From: CAYLZN01 sp964387935
Lineage (GTDB): Bacteria; Acidobacteriota; Vicinamibacteria; Vicinamibacterales; JAFNAJ01
DNA: 7,339 nucleotides
NCBI GenBank assembly: GCA_964387935.1
Contig: CAYLZN010000296.1
Span: 1-7,339, forward strand
Direction of reading: 5' to 3'
Shown: positions 1-5,808 of the stretch, one piece after another
How positions within the stretch are numbered: the first letter of the stretch is position 1
Layout of the letters: the number at the start of each line of letters is the position of its first letter
Notes under the pieces: generated by a model
Seen by the model: only the letters and a program-made list of their open reading frames with translations
The model's database searches: none
Told to the model about the DNA's origin: nothing
Program-made: the position numbers and the translations under genes

Positions 1-16
1 TTTGGTGAAGGCCGAT

Positions 17-39
17 GACCGGGCCTGAAAGGCCCGGTC
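17..39. repeat. Perfect 10-bp inverted repeat with GAA triloop
   Basis: GACCGGGCCT (17-26) is the exact reverse complement of AGGCCCGGTC (30-39), separated by GAA. The stem is almost all G/C, so it should fold strongly as RNA or cruciform DNA. The right arm is part of the 24-bp tandem unit that follows, and the same 10 bases recur at 54-63 and 117-126 (one mismatch at 78-87), so the left arm could pair with several alternative partners. No T-run follows, so it is not a classical intrinsic terminator. Confidence 0.75.
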
Positions 40-134
40 CTCCGAAAGCTGCAAGGCCCGGTCCTCCGAAAGCTGCAAGGCCCGGACCTCCGAACAACCG
101 ACGACCTATGACCGAAAGGCCCGGTCCTTCGAAA
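29..134 (+). repeat. 24-bp tandem repeat array with diverged copies
   Basis: Two identical 24-bp copies (29-52 and 53-76) start with AAGGCCCGGTCCTCCGAA. They are followed by a truncated third copy (77-94, one mismatch) and a detached 19-bp fourth copy (116-134, one mismatch). Because 24 is a multiple of three, the array stays open in the SDR frame and would read as RPGPPKAA repeats if translated. It has no spacers of the CRISPR type. It is most likely intergenic repeat DNA rather than coding sequence. Confidence 0.8.
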
Positions 135-174
135 ACCCGAAAACCGATGACCGACGACCGACCACCGAAAACCG
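98..174 (+). repeat. CCGNNNN heptamer repeat spanning the SDR start codon
   Basis: Read in 7-bp steps, 137-171 is CCGAAAA, CCGATGA, CCGACGA, CCGACCA, CCGAAAA, followed by CCG. A shorter run in another register is CCGACGA, CCTATGA, CCGAAAG (98-118). The chosen SDR start ATG (147) lies inside the unit CCGATGA, and the next units encode the first residues of the protein. The 13-mer AACCGATGACCGA (142-154) recurs exactly at 5692-5704, which shows that the repeat is dispersed and not private to this gene. Confidence 0.75.
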
Positions 175-860
175 TCCTCATCACCGGCACACGCAAGGGC
201 CTCGGGCGAACGCTGGCCCATCACTTTCTGGCGCGCGGCGACCTGGTCGAGGGCTGCAGCCGCCAGGCGGTGGACTGGGCGCCTCCCGGCTACCACCATC
301 ACCTGGCCGACGTCGCACGCGAGGAAGACGTCCGCGCCATGATGGCCTCGATCCGGGAGCGCCACGGCCGCCTCGACATCCTGATCAACAACGCCGGAAT
401 CGCCTCGATGAACCACGCCCTGCTCACGCCCGCCGACGTGGTCACCCGGGTGTTCGACACCAATGTCAAGGGCACCTTCCTGCTCTGCCGCGAGGGGGCC
501 CGCCTGATGAAGCGGGCGGGCCGCGGGCGCATCGTCAACTTCACGACGGTGGCGGTGCCGCTCGCCCTCGAAGGTGAGGCGGTGTACGCCGCCTCGAAGG
601 GCGCCGTCGAGACGCTGACGCGCGTGCTCGCACGGGAACTGGCGCCGCTGGGGATCACGGTCAACGCCATCGGCCCCGGCCCGATCGAGACCGACCTGAT
701 CCGCAACATCCCCGCCGAGAAGATCAAGGCCCTGGTGGATCGCCTCGCCGTCAAACGCCTTGGCACGCCTGAAGACGTGGCGCACGTGGTCGATTTCCTC
801 GTAGACGACCGGAGCGACTACGTGACGGGGCAGACGATCTACCTGGGAGGCGCGGGATGA
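147..860 (+). CDS. SDR-family NAD(P)-dependent oxidoreductase (FabG-like)
   Basis: Classical short-chain dehydrogenase/reductase of 237 aa, the usual FabG-like length. It is predicted to be cytosolic and to reduce a keto group or oxidise an alcohol with NAD(P)(H). Visible motifs are the Rossmann glycine motif TGTRKGLG (13-20), NNAG (81-84), the active-site Asn in DTNVKGTF (Asn106), YAASK (Tyr147, Lys151) and PGPIETD after beta-6. Basic residues in the glycine motif and after beta-2 (CSR) favour NADP(H); this is inference. The position 13 residues before the catalytic Tyr, normally Ser, is Thr134. Start 147 was chosen because the Rossmann beta-strand begins eight residues later, as in homologues. 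In-frame ATGs at 108 and 15 would add a Pro-rich tail encoded by repeats. No Shine-Dalgarno precedes 147 or 108; 15 has a weak GAAGG. The stop overlaps the next start (ATGA). The substrate cannot be deduced. Confidence 0.9.
   Translation: MTDDRPPKTVLITGTRKGLGRTLAHHFLARGDLVEGCSRQAVDWAPPGYHHHLADVAREEDVRAMMASIRERHGRLDILINNAGIASMNHALLTPADVVTRVFDTNVKGTFLLCREGARLMKRAGRGRIVNFTTVAVPLALEGEAVYAASKGAVETLTRVLARELAPLGITVNAIGPGPIETDLIRNIPAEKIKALVDRLAVKRLGTPEDVAHVVDFLVDDRSDYVTGQTIYLGGAG
845..850 (+). promoter_or_regulatory. Ribosome binding site of the ANL ligase gene
   Basis: GGGAGG lies six bases before the ATG at 857, inside the last codons of the SDR gene. It is the only textbook Shine-Dalgarno sequence in good position before a gene in this window. 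It supports the 857 start and translational coupling of the two genes through the ATGA overlap. Confidence 0.7.
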
Positions 861-2200
861 GTCGGGGCTGGCTGCTCGAACGGATGGAGGAATGGTCGGG
901 GCGAGAGGCGCTCGTGTGGCGCGACCGCGCCTGCACCTTCGGCGACCTGATCGCGCGCACCCAGCGCTGGCAGGCCGACCTCCAGGCGCACGGCGTGGGC
1001 GCCGGCGACGTCGTGTCGTTCACGGGCGACTACTCGCCCGACGCGTGCGCCCTGCTGCTGGCCCTGGTGGAAGCCCGCGCGACGGCCGTGCCTCTGACCG
1101 GCGGGATGAACGCCGAGCGAGCCCGCCTGCTGGACGTGGCCGAAGTGACCACCGTCGTCCACCTGGACGACGATGGCCTGTCCCGCGTGGAGCGTCTGCG
1201 AGATGCCGCGGCGCATCCGTTGCATCGCGAGCTGGCCTCGCGCGCATCGCCGGGACTCATCCTGTTCTCGTCCGGATCCAGCGGAGCCCCCAAGGCGGCC
1301 CTGCACGACCTCGGACGCCTGCTCGAGAAGTTCAAGACGCGCCGCCACGCGCGGCGCACGCTGACGTTCCTGCTGCTCGACCACATCGGGGGCCTGAACA
1401 CGCTGTTCCACACGCTCTCGAACGGCGGCACCGCGGTCACGGTGCCCGACCGGCAGCCGGACACGGTCTGTCGGGTCATCGCGGAGCATGGTGTGCAGGT
1501 GCTCCCCACGTCCCCGAGCTTCCTCAACCTGCTGCTCGCCTCGGGTGCCTGGCGCGAACACGATCTCGCGTGCCTGGAACTCGTGACCTACGGCACCGAG
1601 GTCATGCCCGACGCGACGCTGAAGCGGCTGCGCGAGGCCCTGCCTCACGTGCGGCTGCAGCAGACCTACGGCCTGTCGGAGCTGGGCATCCTGCGATCGA
1701 AGTCGCGCGAAGACGGGTCGCTGTGGATGAAGGTCGGCGGCGAAGGCTTCGAGACCCGCATCGTCGACGGCATCCTCCACATCAGGGCGGCGTCGGCCAT
1801 GCTCGGCTACCTGAATGCCCCGAGCCCGTTCGACGCCGACGGATGGATGAACACCGGCGACCTCGTCGAGCAGGACGGTGAATACATTCGCGTGCTCGGG
1901 CGGCGGAGCGAGATCGTCAACGTCGGCGGACAGAAGGTGCATCCTTCCGAAGTGGAGAGCGTGCTGCTCGAACTCGACAACGTGACCGACGCGACGGTCC
2001 ACGGTGTGACGAATGCGCTCATGGGGCACGTCGTCGCGGCCAGGCTGACACTGGGGGAACCGGAGCCACTCGTCGCGCTGAAGCAGCGCGTGCGCCGCCA
2101 CTGCGCGGGTCGGCTCGCGCCCTACAAGGTGCCCATGGTCGTGTCGGTCGCCGAGGTCCCGCTCCACTCGGAGCGTTTCAAGAAGACGCGAGCGATCTAG
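857..2200 (+). CDS. ANL-superfamily acyl/aryl-CoA synthetase (AMP-binding ligase)
   Basis: Adenylate-forming enzyme of 447 aa, expected to activate a carboxylic acid with ATP to an acyl-AMP and pass it to CoA or a carrier protein. In order: P-loop A3 SSGSSGAPK (138-146), DHIGG (175-179), A5 YGLSE (271-275), A7 NTGD (332-335), hinge/A8 GRRSEIVNVGGQKV (348-361) with PSEVE, and a C-terminal A10 region SERFKKTR where Lys442 or Lys443 would be the catalytic lysine. It is shorter than typical 500-550 aa acyl-CoA synthetases because the N-terminal subdomain is compact. The last P-loop Gly (PKG) is Ala, and the hinge has Ser-Glu in place of Lys-Asp. There is no fused carrier or reductase domain. It starts inside the SDR stop codon, so both are made from one mRNA. 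The substrate is unknown. A role in making an acyl group for a lipid, glycan or secondary metabolite fits the pairing but is inference. Confidence 0.93.
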   Translation: MSRGWLLERMEEWSGREALVWRDRACTFGDLIARTQRWQADLQAHGVGAGDVVSFTGDYSPDACALLLALVEARATAVPLTGGMNAERARLLDVAEVTTVVHLDDDGLSRVERLRDAAAHPLHRELASRASPGLILFSSGSSGAPKAALHDLGRLLEKFKTRRHARRTLTFLLLDHIGGLNTLFHTLSNGGTAVTVPDRQPDTVCRVIAEHGVQVLPTSPSFLNLLLASGAWREHDLACLELVTYGTEVMPDATLKRLREALPHVRLQQTYGLSELGILRSKSREDGSLWMKVGGEGFETRIVDGILHIRAASAMLGYLNAPSPFDADGWMNTGDLVEQDGEYIRVLGRRSEIVNVGGQKVHPSEVESVLLELDNVTDATVHGVTNALMGHVVAARLTLGEPEPLVALKQRVRRHCAGRLAPYKVPMVVSVAEVPLHSERFKKTRAI

Positions 2201-2314
2201 CCGGCCAGCGGCTTGCGGCGGGCGGCTCGCGGCCACGTTGGCGCACCCTGTCCCAAAGTGATCCACGGAGCTCAGGCGACGGGCCCTCGGGCCCCCGTGA
2301 GACAATCTCTGCCT
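2201..2314. other. Intergenic leader of the exported propeller protein
   Basis: This 114-bp gap has no convincing Shine-Dalgarno before the ATG at 2315. It contains an imperfect GC hairpin (2279-2298: ACGGGCCC, TC, then GGGCCCCCGT) and a small inverted repeat GAGA-CAA-TCTC (2299-2309). GACAAT (2301-2306) matches four of six bases of a TATAAT box and sits eight bases upstream of the ATG, which would allow a leaderless transcript. No clear -35 box is visible. The frame is open further upstream to an ATG at 2213, but that would put 34 non-hydrophobic residues before the signal peptide. Confidence 0.35.
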
Positions 2315-5300
2315 ATGCTCCGTTCGAGTCGTGCTGTCCGCCTTGGTGCGCTCCTGCTGTGGCTCCTCCCCGCGGCTGCGCTGGCCGCGAGTCCGTCCCT
2401 CGTGTTCTCCACCTACCTCGGAGGTACGGGGACGACGATCACCGAGCAGTTCGGCGAGTTCTGGGAGCAGAGCACGATTGCCACGGTCGTCATCGACGGC
2501 GACGGCAACGTCATCGTCTCCGGGGACACGAACACGACCGATATCCCCGCGACGGTGGTCCACGATCATCGCGCCGGCCTGCCCGGCCCGACCGGTCGCG
2601 ACATCTACGTGGCCAAGCTGAACGCGAGCGGGACGCAACTGCTCTGGCTCGCGCTCATCGGCGGCGGCGACACCGACGACCGCGCGAGTCTGGCTCTCGG
2701 CGCGGACGGCTTCATCTACCTCGCGGGCCGCACGCGCTCGACCCTCTCCACCACCCCTGGCGCCTTCCAGCCGTCCCGCGGCGGCACCGAGGACGCGTTC
2801 GTCGCACGCCTGGCCGCCGATGGGTCCTCTGTCACGCATCTCACCTATCTCGGCGGCTCCGGCCTCGACACCGCCAACGCCCTCGTCGTCGACTCGGCGG
2901 GCCGCGCGTACGTGGTGGGGACGACGGAGGCGGGCGGCGGAGCGGATTTTCCGACCACCCCTGGCGTGGTGCAGTCGGCGCGGGCAGGGACCGCCGCCGA
3001 CGCGTTCGTGGCACGCATTGCGTTCGGCGCCGGCGGCGCGACGTCGCTCAACTGGGCCACGTTCTTCGGCGGTGCCGGCGTGGAACGCGGGCTCGGCATC
3101 GGTCTCACCCCGTCGGGCGCAGTGATCGTGACCGGGTTCACCGCGTCCGCCGATCTGCCAATCGCCAACGCGAACCAGCCCACGCTGAGGGGCGCAGGCG
3201 ACTTCTTCGTGGCTCGCCTCACGAACACCGCGCAGACGCTGGTGTTCAGCACGTATCTGGGTGGCAGCCAGGACGAGGGCGCGGCCTCGGTGAGCCCGTT
3301 CCAGACGGAGACGCCCGTCGCCGTGGTGAACGAGGAGGAGCTGGTCATCGGCGGCCTGACGAACTCGAACGACTTCCCCACGGCCAACGCGGCCCAGGGC
3401 ACGCTGACGCCCTCGTCTGCCCCGTGCCCGGCAGCGATCGACGCCTTCGTCACCCGGATGCGCTGGAATGGGACGGCGCTGTCCCTGGTGTTCTCGACGT
3501 ACGTCGGCGGCGCGGGCGCCGACACCGCCTACGACCTCGATGTGGACCCGCAGGGCAACGCCGTCGTCGCGGGGGCGACTCAGAACGCCACGTGTTCGGC
3601 CCAGGATGCGTTCGTGGCGAAATTCTCGGCGACTGGCGACCTGGCCTGGTCTGCCACCTACGGGGGCTCGGACTTCGACGTCGCCCTCGGCCTCGCCCTC
3701 GATGCCCTGGGCGATCTCTACATCACCGGGCAGACGCGGTCAGCGGACCTCTCGGTGTTCAGCCTGAACGGCAGCGGCCCACCGTACGACGCCACGCTCG
3801 GCGGCACGCGTGACGCCTTCGTGGCGCGCATCACCGAGGTCGGCGTCCCGGCCATTACGAGCGTCACGCCGACCGTGGTGCCCACATCGGGCGGGACGAC
3901 CATCACGATTCGCGGAACGGACTTCATTCGCGGCGCGACCGTGACCGTCCGCGGCGTGCCCGCGACCAGCGTTACGGTGGTCAACAGCGGCCTCATCACC
4001 GCCGTCGTGCCGCCGGGTGCGGTCGGCACCGCGCCGGTCGTCGTCACCAACCCGTCCGGCCTGCTGGGCACGCTGGCCACCGGCTTCTCCTACGGCGCCG
4101 ACACCGATGGCGACGGGCTGCCAGACGACTGGGAACAGCTCTGGGGCTTCAACACGGGCTCGGGCGCCGGCAACGACGGGCCGAACGGCAATCCGGACAA
4201 CGACGGGGCCACGAACCTGAAGGAGTTCACCGACGGTACGAACCCGACCGTCGCCGAGCTGCGCTACTTCGCGGAAGGCGCGACGCTCTCCCCGCTCACC
4301 ACCCGGTTCGCGCTGCTGAACACCGACGACCTGCGCACGGCCACCGTCGTCCTCCAGTTCCTCATGGGCGGCAGCCAGCAGGGGCAGGTCATCACGCGGT
4401 CCCTCAGCATCGCGCCGCAGACGCGCGCGACGGTGGTCCCCGGCGTGGATTACGCGCCTGACCTCGCCAACGCGGAGTTCTCCACGGTCGTCCGATCGAA
4501 CCTGCCCGTCGTCGCGGACCGCATGATGACGTGGAACGGCGCGCCGTTCGGCGTCGGCAGCCACGCCGAAACGGCGATCCTCGCGCCGGCCGAGGAGTGG
4601 TTCCTCGCGGAAGGCGCGACCATCGGCGGCTTCGAGCTCTACTACCTGATTCAGAACCCGAACGACACGGACATCAGCGTGGACGTGACGTACCTGCTGC
4701 CGTCGGGCGCGCTGGCGCCGCGCAGCTACCCGGTGAAGGCCAACAGCCGCGCGAACATCTACGTGAACGGCGAGTCCGGGCTCGAGGACGTGGAGCTGTC
4801 CGCGATCCTCCGCAGTCCGTCCGGGAAGCCGATCATCGTCGAACGCGCGATGTACCTGTCGACGCCGCAGGGCCTCTTCACGGCGGGCCACGAGAGCGCG
4901 GGCATCACGCAGCAGGCCAAGACGTGGTTCTTCGCAGAGGGCGCGACGGGGGCGTTCTTCGACCTCTTCATCCTCGTGGCGAATCCCAACCCGACGCCGG
5001 CCAACGTCACGGTGACGTTCCTGTCGACCAAGGGTGAAACCTGTGCGAAGCCGTATGCGGTGACGGCCGGGAGCCGCTTCAACATCTGGGTGGATGCCGA
5101 GAGCATCCCGGGCTGCCCGATCGACTTCGCCGACACGGCGCTCTCAACGTCCCTCGTGTCGGTCCTCAACATCGTGGCCGAACGCGCGATGTGGTGGCCC
5201 GCGAATCCGGATGCGTCCGCGTGGTACGAGGCGCACAACTCCCCGGGCGCCACCGCCAGCGGCACGCTGTGGGCCATGGCCGAGGGCGAGGTGGGCAACG

Positions 5301-5638
5301 CGGACCAGTCCGAGACCTACGTGCTGGTGGCGAACACGTCGAACCGTGCCGGGCTCGCGCGCGTGACGCTGTACTTCGAGGACGGCACGAGCGCGACGCG
5401 CGACTACGAGCTGCAACCGAACAGCCGCACCAACGTGCCGGTGGGCGTCCCGACAGACCTCGGCGGCTTCGGGCTGGCCGTCAAGGACCGGCGGTTCGGC
5501 CTCACGGTGGAGAGCCTGGTCGCCACCGGCGAGACGACGGCGGCGCAGATCGTGGTGGAGCGGGCGCTCTACTCAACGCCTGCGGGCGCCGGGTTCTGGG
5601 CGGCCGGCACCAACGCGCTCGCGACGAGGCTGCGGTAG
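2315..5638 (+). CDS. Exported SBBP beta-propeller/IPT protein with C-terminal AEGAT-type repeats
   Basis: Predicted Sec-secreted protein of 1107 aa. Start 2315 gives an ideal signal peptide: a basic n-region MLRSSRAVR, a Leu/Ala core, and cleavage after ALA near residue 24. Residues about 26-511 hold seven SBBP-type units, each beginning with a strand like LVFSTYLGG and ending with a DAFVARL-like strand, consistent with a seven-bladed propeller. Residues 512-593 are an IPT/TIG Ig-like domain (ITSVTPTVVPTSGGTTITIRG). Residues 595-643 are an Asp-rich thrombospondin-type-3-like linker (DTDGDGLPDDW, then NPDNDGATNLKEF) that probably binds calcium. Residues 650-1094 contain four repeats of about 110 aa marked by W(F/L)xAEGAT, an NPN-like turn, SRxN and I(V)xERAMY; they resemble DUF5719-type domains, a match made from memory. 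There is no membrane anchor, sorting tail or lipobox. An extracellular adhesive or matrix role is inference. No catalytic motif is recognised. Confidence 0.9.
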   Translation: MLRSSRAVRLGALLLWLLPAAALAASPSLVFSTYLGGTGTTITEQFGEFWEQSTIATVVIDGDGNVIVSGDTNTTDIPATVVHDHRAGLPGPTGRDIYVAKLNASGTQLLWLALIGGGDTDDRASLALGADGFIYLAGRTRSTLSTTPGAFQPSRGGTEDAFVARLAADGSSVTHLTYLGGSGLDTANALVVDSAGRAYVVGTTEAGGGADFPTTPGVVQSARAGTAADAFVARIAFGAGGATSLNWATFFGGAGVERGLGIGLTPSGAVIVTGFTASADLPIANANQPTLRGAGDFFVARLTNTAQTLVFSTYLGGSQDEGAASVSPFQTETPVAVVNEEELVIGGLTNSNDFPTANAAQGTLTPSSAPCPAAIDAFVTRMRWNGTALSLVFSTYVGGAGADTAYDLDVDPQGNAVVAGATQNATCSAQDAFVAKFSATGDLAWSATYGGSDFDVALGLALDALGDLYITGQTRSADLSVFSLNGSGPPYDATLGGTRDAFVARITEVGVPAITSVTPTVVPTSGGTTITIRGTDFIRGATVTVRGVPATSVTVVNSGLITAVVPPGAVGTAPVVVTNPSGLLGTLATGFSYGADTDGDGLPDDWEQLWGFNTGSGAGNDGPNGNPDNDGATNLKEFTDGTNPTVAELRYFAEGATLSPLTTRFALLNTDDLRTATVVLQFLMGGSQQGQVITRSLSIAPQTRATVVPGVDYAPDLANAEFSTVVRSNLPVVADRMMTWNGAPFGVGSHAETAILAPAEEWFLAEGATIGGFELYYLIQNPNDTDISVDVTYLLPSGALAPRSYPVKANSRANIYVNGESGLEDVELSAILRSPSGKPIIVERAMYLSTPQGLFTAGHESAGITQQAKTWFFAEGATGAFFDLFILVANPNPTPANVTVTFLSTKGETCAKPYAVTAGSRFNIWVDAESIPGCPIDFADTALSTSLVSVLNIVAERAMWWPANPDASAWYEAHNSPGATASGTLWAMAEGEVGNADQSETYVLVANTSNRAGLARVTLYFEDGTSATRDYELQPNSRTNVPVGVPTDLGGFGLAVKDRRFGLTVESLVATGETTAAQIVVERALYSTPAGAGFWAAGTNALATRLR
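4262..5596 (+). repeat. Four tandem protein repeats of about 110 aa (AEGAT-type)
   Basis: Coding repeats begin near 4262 (YFAEGAT), 4595 (WFLAEGAT), 4922 (WFFAEGAT) and 5267 (WAMAEGE), spaced 109-115 codons apart. Each ends with a signature of the VVADRMM / IIVERAMY / IVAERAMW / IVVERALY kind. Units 1 and 2 share the DNA stretch TCGCGGAAGGCGCGAC, while units 3 and 4 have drifted. Unit 3 carries a Cys pair (codons at 5042 and 5114). The last unit is the most divergent and ends a few residues before the stop codon. Confidence 0.8.
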
Positions 5639-5645
5639 GGAACTT

Positions 5646-5673
5646 CGGTTCTCGGTTCTCGGTTCTCGGTTAG
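5646..5673 (-). repeat. Heptamer array, CCGAGAA on the minus strand
   Basis: CGGTTCT is repeated three times perfectly (5646-5666), followed by the variant CGGTTAG (5667-5673), starting eight bases after the stop of the exported-protein gene. On the minus strand this reads CCGCTAA? then CCGAGAA units (register CCGNNNN), the same design as the plus-strand arrays at 137-174 and 5694-5721. No coding role is apparent. Confidence 0.85.
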
Positions 5674-5693
5674 CGGTGCGCTCCAGACAAGAA

Positions 5694-5721
5694 CCGATGA
5701 CCGATAACTGGCGACCGATCG
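5694..5721 (+). repeat. Heptamer array, CCGATNN on the plus strand
   Basis: In 7-bp register: CCGATGA, CCGATAA, CTGGCGA, CCGATCG. It is the inverted partner of the array at 5646-5673: GAACCGA (5691-5697) is the reverse complement of TCGGTTC, which occurs three times in the left array, so the two could form a stem around the intervening 20-odd bases. It shares a 13-mer with the SDR start region (142-154). Confidence 0.7.
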
Positions 5722-5808
5722 GAAAGGTCTCGCCTGACTCTGACTTTAGTCTTCCAATCAGACGCCTCCTCACCCCCGTGCCGGAGAGAAATCCACGTCC
5801 TGTCTGAA
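5722..5808. other. Intergenic leader of the diguanylate cyclase gene
   Basis: This segment is less GC-rich than its surroundings between 5739 and 5762 and holds the small palindrome GACT-TT-AGTC (5742-5751), with flanking TCTGA (5739-5743) and TCAGA (5758-5762) that could pair. A promoter is likely here because the gene follows a 170-bp gap, but no clear -35/-10 pair is visible. GGAGAG (5783-5788) resembles a Shine-Dalgarno but lies 20 bases before the ATG at 5809, too far for normal use. Confidence 0.3.

Noticed and set aside
17..39. Intrinsic terminator of an upstream gene
   Set aside because: The stem is strong but no T-run follows, so only the hairpin is reported. Factor-dependent termination cannot be judged from sequence.
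29..134. Possible CRISPR array
   Set aside because: The 24-bp units abut directly without spacers, and the later copies are diverged fragments; no cas gene is present.
2202..2240. Terminator hairpin after the ligase gene
   Set aside because: The GC-rich bases allow only short interrupted pairings and no T-run follows; in such GC-rich DNA this is expected by chance.
2213..2314. Upstream ATG (2213) as the start of the exported protein
   Set aside because: It would place 34 polar and basic residues before a textbook signal peptide that starts at the ATG at 2315.
839..2839. 666-codon open frame on the minus strand
   Set aside because: It runs antisense across the whole ligase gene, the gap and part of the propeller gene. 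Its product is a compositionally biased Arg/Gly/His/Glu mix without domain motifs, as expected for the reverse frame of GC-rich codons. The plus-strand genes have full family motifs.
2359..3813. 484-codon open frame on the plus strand inside the exported-protein gene
   Set aside because: It is an Arg-rich out-of-frame reading of the SBBP region, with no signal peptide or motif and no ribosome site.
3740..4891. 383-codon open frame on the minus strand
   Set aside because: It is antisense to the IPT and AEGAT-repeat region and has the biased composition typical of a shadow frame.
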